DNA from: Acidiphilium multivorum AIU301
GTDB lineage: Bacteria; Pseudomonadota; Alphaproteobacteria; Acetobacterales; Acetobacteraceae
Assembly (NCBI RefSeq): GCF_000202835.1
Contig: NC_015186.1
Span: forward strand, 1,550,001 to 1,614,000
Length of the DNA stretch: 64,000 nt
Direction: 5' to 3'
A model generated the notes under the pieces. It had not been told where the DNA came from. It saw nothing but the letters and a program-made list of their open reading frames with translations, and searched no databases. How positions within the stretch are numbered: position 1 is the first letter of the stretch; every line of letters starts with the position of its first letter. Shown one piece after another: positions 48,855 through 57,973 of the stretch. The position numbers and the translations under genes are program-made.

Positions 48855-49217
48855 ATGTCAGACCAGAATGCCATCGCCAGCGATCTTGCCGCCACCAACG
48901 ATCGCAACTTCGTCGTGATCTTCACCCTGGCCAGCCTTTTCTTCGGCGTATTCTCGCCGCTCGTCGGCTATTTCGTCGCGAAGGACGGCACCACGACCAG
49001 AAAGCAGATCGTCGAACTGCTCAATTTCCAGATCACCGTGCTCGGCCTGATGCTGATCGCCTATCTCCTGACCGCGACGCTGATTCTCTCGGTCGTCGGC
49101 ATTCCGCTCGCGATCATCGTCGGGGTCGCCGACGTGATCATGCTGATCCTCGGCGCGATCCGGGCCTCCCGCGGCGAGAGCGTGCGCTACCGCTTCACCT
49201 TGCGCCTGTTGTCGTGA
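48855..49217 (+). CDS. DUF4870-like membrane protein
   Basis: A 120-residue protein with three hydrophobic segments (about 19-42, 58-76, 78-102) of the DUF4870 type, including FGVFSPLVGYFVAKDG and a short amphipathic loop between the last two. GGAG precedes the ATG. Together with the two lipoproteins it forms a small envelope-related set. Its 3' end overlaps by 23 bases the end of the convergent DUF167 gene. Confidence 0.7.
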   Translation: MSDQNAIASDLAATNDRNFVVIFTLASLFFGVFSPLVGYFVAKDGTTTRKQIVELLNFQITVLGLMLIAYLLTATLILSVVGIPLAIIVGVADVIMLILGAIRASRGESVRYRFTLRLLS

Positions 49218-49590
49218 CGCCGGGCGGCGCCTCGCCGGCGCCGCTCACCGCCGCCAGCGGACCGGCGAATTCAGCGGCGCTGCCGCCCACCACGAGCACC
49301 AGTTTGTCGCGCGCCTGACCGCCGGCACGCAATGCGAGGCGCGCGGCGCCGACGCCAAGCCACGCGGCCAGCGCCTTCAGAACCGCGTCATTGGCACGGC
49401 CGTCTTCCGGCGGCACAACCACGGCCAGGCGGAGACGCGCCGGCGGCCAGCCCGGTGCCGCCGCGGCCGGGACGACCGGGCCAAGCCGCGCCCGGCGCGC
49501 GCCAGGCTGAACCTTGAGGGCAACGAGCAACCCCGCCTCGCTCTCCAGCCAGAACGGCACGGATGCGGCTGCCCTCATCGCCGGCGCCAT
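49195..49590 (-). CDS. DUF167 (YggU-like) protein
   Basis: A 131-residue protein of the small YggU/DUF167 family: LLVALKVQPGARRARLG, RLRLAVVVPPEDGRANDAVLKALAAWLGV and RDKLVLVVGG form the known alpha/beta core. Biochemical role unknown. Its C-terminal 40 residues run past the domain and are antisense to the DUF4870 end. Start at 49590 or 49578. Confidence 0.75.
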   Translation of the reverse strand: MAPAMRAAASVPFWLESEAGLLVALKVQPGARRARLGPVVPAAAAPGWPPARLRLAVVVPPEDGRANDAVLKALAAWLGVGAARLALRAGGQARDKLVLVVGGSAAEFAGPLAAVSGAGEAPPGVTTTGAR

Positions 49591-49956
49591 CTTTCCGCGG
49601 CATCATGTGAAAGCGGCTCCCGCGATGGCGGCCTGCGGCCGGGCGGATTGTCGGCTGTCTCGATCATGGCTGAGCCCGTACGTGCGCTTCCTTTTGCGGC
49701 GTCGCAAGAGCTGCGCCGAATCGGAACATCGCGGCGCGTGCGGAAACACTTTGAAATTTCCACATCTTTCCGAAAGATGATGATATTTCCTTGGTCATTT
49801 CAAACCGTTACCTGAATTGCCGAAGCGGGGCATCCGGATACCACCAATTCATCAAACATCCATCGTACCTGAAGCAGTCGTCGGACGAGATAGCGGCTGA
49901 TCCGCAGGAAAAATGAACGGCGACACAGCGGCCTGAGGATTCTTGTGGGAGGAACC
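49591..49956. other. Intergenic region before the monooxygenase regulator genes
   Basis: No gene is seen in these 366 bases. From about 49740 they are AT-rich. TTTGAAAT (49750-49757) and ATTTCAAA (49797-49804) form an inverted repeat that encloses a smaller hairpin CATCTTT-CCG-AAAGATG (49763-49779). It may be a regulator site for the genes at 49957 and 50552. No sigma54 element was found here. Confidence 0.4.
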
Positions 49957-50433
49957 ATGGTCACCATCGTCACCAAAACCCAGGGCCCGCGCCCTGAAGA
50001 CGTCCGGATGCGGGAGATTCTCCGGCGCAACCAGGGAACGATCACGCGCATCGCCGACCACATCACCGCCGGCGGCTACTCGGCGCGCAAGGCACCGAAG
50101 CCGGCCCCCGAGGCCAGCGGCCTGATCATCAGCACGGGCGCTGCCTCGCGCCCCGACACCACGGCGGCCGCCCCATCCGTGCGGATCAGCGTGAATGGGC
50201 GTGTCTGCCTCGTCGACGGGAACACCGGCTACCAGTTGCATCACCTGGGAACCCTGCAGCGGCGTGGCGGCGAGGAGATTTTCGTGCTGGCCACCGATGC
50301 CAACGGATTCATCGCGCCCGTGGCGCCCGAGATCGCGGCGCCGCTCGGCACGCTGGACGGCACGCGGCTTTCCCCGTCCTATGGCGAGGACGAACTGGCC
50401 GCCGAAATCGGCGTTCGGCTGGGCATTGGCTGA
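49957..50433 (+). CDS. Hypothetical protein linked to the sigma54 activator
   Basis: A 158-residue protein with no known family. The N-terminal 40 residues are charged and probably helical; residues 45-75 are Ala/Pro/Ser-rich; the C-terminal half (VRISVNGRVCLVDGNTGYQLHHLG to DELAAEIGVRLG) looks like a small folded domain. GGGAGGA precedes the ATG. It is the only gene between the AT-rich region and the activator gene, on the same strand, so it probably belongs to the monooxygenase regulon or the sensing circuit. No function is claimed. Confidence 0.6.
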   Translation: MVTIVTKTQGPRPEDVRMREILRRNQGTITRIADHITAGGYSARKAPKPAPEASGLIISTGAASRPDTTAAAPSVRISVNGRVCLVDGNTGYQLHHLGTLQRRGGEEIFVLATDANGFIAPVAPEIAAPLGTLDGTRLSPSYGEDELAAEIGVRLGIG

Positions 50434-50551
50434 CGCGATCTCCGCGCCGCGCCGCGCGACCCGCCCGCCGGACGACCTGAAAGGCGGCGATGCGGCGGCA
50501 CGCGGGCCGCGCACGGAGGAGTTCAGCACCCCCTACGACGAGCACACCACG

Positions 50552-52486
<1,935 letters not shown>

Positions 52487-52491
52487 ACGGC

Positions 52492-52518
52492 AAGGGCGGC
52501 CGGAATCCAGCCGCCCTT
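52492..52518. terminator. Bidirectional terminator between activator and chaperonin genes
   Basis: A perfect 9-base-pair stem AAGGGCGGC/GCCGCCCTT (52492-52500 with 52510-52518, 9-base loop) lies 5 bases after the activator stop and 11 bases from the groEL-like stop on the other strand. The outer AA/TT ends give short T runs both ways. Confidence 0.65.
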
Positions 52519-52529
52519 GACGCCGGAGA

Positions 52530-54164
52530 TCATGCGCGGCCGAGACGCTCGGCGCCGCCGCCGCGGGCGGGAGACGCGGTCGGGTCTTCCTCGTCCTCAC
52601 CCAGATCGCCCACCAGCGTTTCCGTGGTCAGGATCAGCTTGGCGACCGAGGCGGCGTTGCGCAGCGCCGTGCAGGTGACGCGGACGGGATCGATGATGCC
52701 GGCATCGTACATGTTCTGGAACGTGCCGATGGCGGCATTGTAGCCGAAACCGCCATTCACCGCCGAGACCTGGGCGACCACGTGGTCGGGGTCGCCGCCG
52801 GCATTGGTCACGATGCGCCAGAGCGGGCGGGTGAGGATGGAGCGGACGAGCTTCACCCCTTCCGCGACATCGCCGCCGACGCCGGCCAGAACCTCGTCGA
52901 GCACCGGGCCGATCTGCGCCAGCGCGGTGCCGCCGCCGGCAACCACCCCCTCCTCGCTCGCGGCGCGCACGGCGGCGAGCGAATCCTCGATCAGCTGGAT
53001 GGTGCGCTTCTGCTCGACCGGCGTCGCTCCGCCGGCATAAAGTATGGCGGTACCGCCGGAAAGCTTCGCGAGGCGCTCGCGCAGCTTGTCCTGCTCGATA
53101 TTGGGCGGGGCGACATCGTGCATCCGCTGCACCTGCGCCCGGCGCGCGGCGATCGCCGCCGGATCGCCGGCGCCGCCGATGATCGCGGTGTGCGTCGCAC
53201 TGGTGCGCACCCGCTCGGCGGCGCCGAGATCGGCCGCCGTGACGTCCTCGACCCGGCCGCCAAGATCGCGGGCGATGACGCGGCCGCCGGTGATGATGGC
53301 GATATCCTCCATCATCGCCTTGCGCCAGTTGCCGTATTCGGGCGGATGCACGACGAGGTAGCGGCCCGGCCCGTCGCGCCCGAGCAGGCTGACGACGACC
53401 TCCGGCGCCACCTCCTCGGCGATCACGAGAAGCGGGCGGTGGGCGTCGGCGGCGAGCGCGCGCGCCGCATCGAGCGCATGGGGATCGCGGATCTTGAGAT
53501 CCGTCATCAGGATCAGCGGCCGTTCGAGCACGGCTTCCATCTTCTCCTGATCGGTCACCATGTGATGCGAGATATAGCCGCGATCGAAGGACATGCCTTC
53601 GACGACCTCGAGCGTCGTTGCGGTGGTCACGCTGAAGTCGGTGGTGATCACGCCCTCGGCGCCGACGCGCGCGAAGGCCTCGGCGACCAGCGCGCCGAGA
53701 TGCGGCTCGGTTGCGGCGATGTTGGCCACCGCGGCGAGCATGCCGTTGCCGGAAGCCGGCCGGGCCGCTTCCTTGAGGGACGATGCCACGCGCTCGACCG
53801 CGAGATCGATCCCGCGGATGAGATCGACCGCGCGGGCGCCGCGCTCGCTGGCCTCGACGCCGGCCTGGACGAGCGCGTTGGCGAGCACGATCGCGGTGGT
53901 GGTGCCGTCGCCCGCGAGTTCGTTGGTCTGCATCGAGACCTCTCGGACGACCTGCGCGCCCATGTTCTCGAACCGGTTCGGCAGCTCGATCTCCACCGCG
54001 ATGCTGACGCCATCGCGCGTGACCATCGGCGTGCCGATCGGCCGGTCGATCATCGCGTTCATGCCTTTAGGCCCGAGCGTGGGCTCGACGGCCGCCGCGA
54101 GCCGGCCCACACCGCGGGCCAGCGCACGCCGGGCTTCGGAATTATGCAGAAGCAGCTTAGCCAT
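52530..54164 (-). CDS. Dedicated GroEL-like chaperonin of the monooxygenase operon
   Basis: A 544-residue group I chaperonin. The ATPase site shows TLGPKGMNAMID, DGVSIAVEIE and Asp86 in AGDGTTTAIV; VVAGGGTALAQIG is the third nucleotide motif. Unlike housekeeping GroEL, it ends DLGEDEEDPTASPARGGG without GGM repeats and has no groES beside it. In mycobacteria a chaperonin of this sort, MimG, is needed to fold the MimA hydroxylase; the same role is expected here. It is the last gene of the minus-strand unit, 44 bases after the amidohydrolase. Confidence 0.9.
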   Translation of the reverse strand: MAKLLLHNSEARRALARGVGRLAAAVEPTLGPKGMNAMIDRPIGTPMVTRDGVSIAVEIELPNRFENMGAQVVREVSMQTNELAGDGTTTAIVLANALVQAGVEASERGARAVDLIRGIDLAVERVASSLKEAARPASGNGMLAAVANIAATEPHLGALVAEAFARVGAEGVITTDFSVTTATTLEVVEGMSFDRGYISHHMVTDQEKMEAVLERPLILMTDLKIRDPHALDAARALAADAHRPLLVIAEEVAPEVVVSLLGRDGPGRYLVVHPPEYGNWRKAMMEDIAIITGGRVIARDLGGRVEDVTAADLGAAERVRTSATHTAIIGGAGDPAAIAARRAQVQRMHDVAPPNIEQDKLRERLAKLSGGTAILYAGGATPVEQKRTIQLIEDSLAAVRAASEEGVVAGGGTALAQIGPVLDEVLAGVGGDVAEGVKLVRSILTRPLWRIVTNAGGDPDHVVAQVSAVNGGFGYNAAIGTFQNMYDAGIIDPVRVTCTALRNAASVAKLILTTETLVGDLGEDEEDPTASPARGGGAERLGRA

Positions 54165-54208
54165 TTTGTCTCCCTTCGGCCGATGGCCGGCGTGCTGCGT
54201 GGACCGGC

Positions 54209-55231
54209 CTATTCGGCGGCGACCGCGAGCGGCGAGGCCGCAAGCGCCGCCTTCTTCGCCGCGATGTCGATGCCGTAGAGCTTCGCGGCGTTGAGGCCGA
54301 GGATCTTTTCCTTGATCGCCGGGGTGAGGTCGATGCCGCGCTCCTGCTTCACATCTTCAGGCAGCTCGAAGTTCCAGAATTTCTCGACCAGCCAGCGCGG
54401 CGTCCAGATCGCGTAGTCGGAGCCGAACAGGATGCGGTCCTCGCCGAGCCAGAACAGCAGCTCGCCCATGATTTCGGCGAAGTAGCGCGGCCGGGAATGG
54501 ATGAAGGGCAGGACGACCGCGAGGCCGCCATAGACGTTGGCCTCCTGCACCGCGATCCAGCAGAAATCGTCGATGCGCGGCTGGCCGCAATGCTCGACCA
54601 CCCAGTTGAGATTGGGGAAGTCGGTCGCCGCATAATCGACGTCGTGAACGTCGAAAGCGTCCTTGCTCAGCGGGATGATGGTCGGGCCCTTGTGGACGTG
54701 CATGTTCCTGATGCCGAGCTTCTCGCAAAGCTCGAAGCATTTGTATGCCTCGGGATCGTTCAGACGCCAGCCGCGGGAGGCTCCGTTCCATTCGGCGGTG
54801 TAGAGTTTCACGCCCTGGATATTGTATGTTTCTTTCATGTAATGGATGTATTCGAGCGCCTTCTCGCCGTCCCGCGGGTCGAACGCGCCATTGACGATGA
54901 AGCGCTCGGGGTAGCGGGCGGCGACGTCCGCATTGCGTTCGATCGTGTTGAAACCTGTCTTGTAGAAATCCTTGAGGTAGGTCGACTGCACGATCGCGAC
55001 ATCGTCGGGGCCGTCGATGAAGAGGTCGCGATAGAGATCATCGGCGCTGTATTTCTCGAACTTCTCCTTCGGCCACAATTTGTCGGCGGGGCTGAGCGCG
55101 TTGTGATAGGCGAAGAAGCATTCGATGAACTGCTTGCCGTGAATGTTGCTCTGGTTCGCCGGGCTGCCGTCCCAGAAATGGGTGTGGCCGTCCACGATGA
55201 AGATTTCCTTACCCTCAGGCGTTACGAACAT
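54209..55231 (-). CDS. Amidohydrolase family protein of the monooxygenase cluster
   Basis: A 340-residue TIM-barrel metal-dependent hydrolase of the amidohydrolase-2 (ACMSD-like) family. Metal ligands are visible in VDGHTHFWDG (HxH), NMHVHKGPT, VVEHCGQPR and FGSDYAIW. In mycobacterial and rhodococcal propane/phenol monooxygenase operons a similar gene precedes the chaperonin; its substrate has not been settled. GGAGG just before the ATG at 55231 fixes the start. Confidence 0.85.
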   Translation of the reverse strand: MFVTPEGKEIFIVDGHTHFWDGSPANQSNIHGKQFIECFFAYHNALSPADKLWPKEKFEKYSADDLYRDLFIDGPDDVAIVQSTYLKDFYKTGFNTIERNADVAARYPERFIVNGAFDPRDGEKALEYIHYMKETYNIQGVKLYTAEWNGASRGWRLNDPEAYKCFELCEKLGIRNMHVHKGPTIIPLSKDAFDVHDVDYAATDFPNLNWVVEHCGQPRIDDFCWIAVQEANVYGGLAVVLPFIHSRPRYFAEIMGELLFWLGEDRILFGSDYAIWTPRWLVEKFWNFELPEDVKQERGIDLTPAIKEKILGLNAAKLYGIDIAAKKAALAASPLAVAAE

Positions 55232-55308
55232 GGTTTCCTCCACGTGTTGATTGCTTGCTGGGCGGCGCGCCACGCGCTTGCCGCGCGGGCGCGCCGGAGT
55301 GCCGCGGT

Positions 55309-55677
55309 TCAGATGTATTCGAAGACGTCGTCCATGTTGCCGAACAGGATCACGGTGTTGTCATCGACGCGGACCATGCGACCGTAATGCGTCGAGGTGT
55401 TCACCTCGAAGATTTCCGCCGTCATCTCGCGGCCGAGATAATCGCCGATCTCGTCCATCTTGAAGATCAGCTTGCCGTGACCGTCGATACGGATCAGCGC
55501 CGGCTGGTAGGTGACGGTGACGCCGGGCTTGTCGCTCATGAATTCGGCGATGGCGCGGGCCTCGACCGAATCGTTCATGGTGACACCGCACTGATCCGAG
55601 ATCGTCTGCTCGAAGGTGATGTCCTTCATCTGCTTGAAGATGGTCGAATGGGTCGCGTCGCGTGCTGCTGTTGACAT
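55309..55677 (-). CDS. mimD: Monooxygenase coupling (effector) protein MimD-like
   Basis: A 122-residue regulatory component of the soluble di-iron monooxygenase. It lacks cofactor ligands and has the MmoB/DmpM fold with CGVTMNDSVEARAIAEFMSD and IDGHGKLIFKMDEIGDYLGREM. It binds the hydroxylase and tunes electron transfer and substrate access. CAGGAG precedes the ATG. It follows the small subunit gene by 23 bases. Confidence 0.9.
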   Translation of the reverse strand: MSTAARDATHSTIFKQMKDITFEQTISDQCGVTMNDSVEARAIAEFMSDKPGVTVTYQPALIRIDGHGKLIFKMDEIGDYLGREMTAEIFEVNTSTHYGRMVRVDDNTVILFGNMDDVFEYI

Positions 55678-55700
55678 GATGTTATCTCCTGTGCGGGGCG

Positions 55701-56756
55701 TCAGGCGAGGCCGAGTTCGCCGAGGATCTTGCCGATGCGCTCCTGCGACTGCGCCCTGACATCCTGGAACGAGACGGGTTTGGAATGGGGCATCGACCAG
55801 ATCGGTTGCAGGCCGAGGGCCGCCTTGTCGGCGAGGGCGCGGTGTTTTTCGAGCCAGCCATGGAGAATCGCCCGGTTCTCGCCGCCATGTGTCTCGTCGT
55901 TGGCGAGGAGGTAGATGAGGTCGATCGTGTTCGCGAGGTTGCGTTCGTAATCGGCCTCGGCGGCGGAGATCACCGGCGGGGTGACGAAATCGTTGTTGGC
56001 GGCGGCGACCTGCATCAGGAAGCCGGAGCGGAACAGCTCGCCCACCAGCGGCTCGAAGACGATGTTGATCGCGAAATACTGTTCGAGATAGTCGCTCGAC
56101 CCCATGATCGTCTCGACCGCCTCGCGCGTGCCCTGCCAGATCGGGTCTTCGAGCCAGGCGACCTTGCCGAGCTCGTCGTTCCAGCCGGGAATGTCCATGC
56201 CGATTTCGGCGAGGTAGAGCGTGATGTCCTGCGCGAGGCGCATCTTGTAGGATGAGTTGGTCAGCGTCGCGTTGTTGATCATCTGCGTGTAGCCATAGCG
56301 CTGCGCCTGCATCAGCGAGGTGCCGAGCCCGAATTCGGCATGTTTCCAGGCGCCGAGATGGGTTTGCAGGATGCGCTGCCAGGCCTTGTCGAAATTCGCC
56401 GGCGCGCCGGCGCGGCGGGCATTGGCGATCACGCTCTGCACCATGGTCTCGATGCGGGACTGGCGCTGGTAATGCGTGCGCTCCCATTCCTGGTCCGGCG
56501 CGCGGAAGGCATGCCAGTTGCTGCTTTTCAGCGCCGTGGCGTCCTTCACATAAGCACCCTTGCCGTTGGCGAAGGAGATGATCCAGTTCTGGATCAGGTA
56601 GCGCTCGGGATCGGGCTGGACATCGACCGTGACGTCTTCGTAATGGGTGGCGCGCTTGCCGCGCGGCTCGAAATAGCGGTAGCGGCGGCTGTCGGAATCC
56701 GCGAAGATCGCCGCTCCCGCGGCACCCGATCCGACTGAACTCGACAAGGCTGGCAT
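55701..56756 (-). CDS. mimC: Monooxygenase hydroxylase small (beta) subunit MimC-like
   Basis: A 351-residue hydroxylase beta subunit, helical and related to the ferritin-like alpha subunit but without iron ligands, as is normal. Typical segments are RRYRYFEPRGKRATHYEDVTVDVQ, LGAWKHAEFGLGTSLMQAQRYG and LGKVAWLEDPIWQG. It pairs with MimA as an (alpha-beta)2 core. GGGAG lies ahead of the ATG at 56756. Order A-B-C-D with the reductase second is that of mimABCD/prmABCD. Confidence 0.92.
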   Translation of the reverse strand: MPALSSSVGSGAAGAAIFADSDSRRYRYFEPRGKRATHYEDVTVDVQPDPERYLIQNWIISFANGKGAYVKDATALKSSNWHAFRAPDQEWERTHYQRQSRIETMVQSVIANARRAGAPANFDKAWQRILQTHLGAWKHAEFGLGTSLMQAQRYGYTQMINNATLTNSSYKMRLAQDITLYLAEIGMDIPGWNDELGKVAWLEDPIWQGTREAVETIMGSSDYLEQYFAINIVFEPLVGELFRSGFLMQVAAANNDFVTPPVISAAEADYERNLANTIDLIYLLANDETHGGENRAILHGWLEKHRALADKAALGLQPIWSMPHSKPVSFQDVRAQSQERIGKILGELGLA

Positions 56757-56798
56757 TGTTTCTCTCCCTGGGTTTCGGTTGGCCCGTGCGGCGCGCGA

Positions 56799-57890
56799 TC
56801 AGTGACCGGCGGGTACGGGAACGCTCGAGGATGTGGTGAACCTGTCAAAGAAGACGCGCTCGTTTTCGAAGCCGTTCATGAACAGCACCGGCTGCAGCGC
56901 ATCGATCATGGGGGGTGGTCCGCAGGCATAGACGTCGCCCTCGCCGTCGATGCCGAGCGCCTTCAGCCTGGCGTCGACACATTCATGCACGAAGCCGCGT
57001 TCGCCCTCCCAGCCGGCATCGCCGCTCGCGTGCGAGAGAACGGGGATGAATTCCAGCTCCGGGTGGCGGTCCGCAAGCTGCGCGATGCGGTCCAGATGGA
57101 ACAGATCCTCCCGCGTGCGCGCGCCGTAGAAGAAGTAGACCGGCCGGCTTTCGCCGCTGGCGAAATGGTCGTTCAGGATCGACCAGATCGGCGACATGCC
57201 GGAGCCGGCGCCGACCAGGATCAGCGGTCCGGTTCGTCCTTCCCGTCGGAAGCAGGTGCCGTAGGGCCCGGTGAGGGAGACATCGGCGCCGATCCTGATT
57301 CCGCCGCTGTCGAGTTCTCCGGAGAATTTTCCTTCGGGATATTTCTTGATGATGAAGGAGAGGCTTTTGGTTTGGTCCGGCGTATTTGCCATGGAAAACG
57401 AGCGCGTAATCGTCTCCCCTTTTTCCGTGGTGACGGTAATGTCGACATATTGTCCGGCCCAGAACTTGATCGGGGAGTCGAGGTCGATCGTGATTCCGCG
57501 AATGTCGTGCGTCAGCCGCGAAATCTCGCTGATCCGGCCGCTGAAGGTCCGCACCGCGATCGACCGCGACAGAACCTCCTCGTCATAGTTGAGAAGCTCG
57601 ACCTCCATGTCGGAATAGGCGATCGCGCGGCAGAGCAGGATATGGCCGCTCTCCCGCTCCGTGTCGTTGAGCGCGAAGGTCGAGTACCTGAGCATGTCGA
57701 CCTCGCCATCCGTCAGGATGCACTTGCAGGCCGAACACTGGCCCTCCTTGCAGCCATGCGGCAGGGCGATGCCCTGGCGGAACGCGGCGTTGAGCACCGT
57801 CTCGCCATCCTCGACCTCGAACTCGACCCCGACCGGTTCGAGCCTGACCGTATGCGTACCACCCATCTGGCCGATCTCCCGAAAGTCCAT
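56799..57890 (-). CDS. mimB: Monooxygenase NADH reductase MimB-like
   Basis: A 363-residue flavo-iron-sulfur reductase passing electrons from NADH to the di-iron site. The plant-type [2Fe-2S] ferredoxin domain (1-100) has Cys47, Cys52, Cys55 and Cys87. The FAD domain has RSFSMANTP (163-171), and the NAD domain has VGAGSGMSPIW and CGPPPMIDAL. The ATG at 57890 with GGAG 4 bases upstream is taken rather than the GTG one codon earlier. An 83-base gap with a stable hairpin separates it from mimA. Confidence 0.93.
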   Translation of the reverse strand: MDFREIGQMGGTHTVRLEPVGVEFEVEDGETVLNAAFRQGIALPHGCKEGQCSACKCILTDGEVDMLRYSTFALNDTERESGHILLCRAIAYSDMEVELLNYDEEVLSRSIAVRTFSGRISEISRLTHDIRGITIDLDSPIKFWAGQYVDITVTTEKGETITRSFSMANTPDQTKSLSFIIKKYPEGKFSGELDSGGIRIGADVSLTGPYGTCFRREGRTGPLILVGAGSGMSPIWSILNDHFASGESRPVYFFYGARTREDLFHLDRIAQLADRHPELEFIPVLSHASGDAGWEGERGFVHECVDARLKALGIDGEGDVYACGPPPMIDALQPVLFMNGFENERVFFDRFTTSSSVPVPAGH

Positions 57891-57933
57891 CACGCTCCGG
57901 CTGGGTTGCCGGAGATGTCGCGTTGAGAAGGAA

Positions 57934-57960
57934 GCGGGAGCCGGGGCGAACGGCTCCCGC
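57934..57960 (-). other. Intercistronic hairpin between mimA-like and mimB-like genes
   Basis: A perfect 9-base-pair stem (57934-57942 with 57952-57960, 9-base loop) stands in the 83-base gap after the large-subunit gene. There is no long T run, so it may stabilise the upstream message, cause partial termination or mark RNA processing, lowering reductase relative to hydroxylase. Confidence 0.55.
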
Positions 57961-57973
57961 GAAGTGCGCCGGA

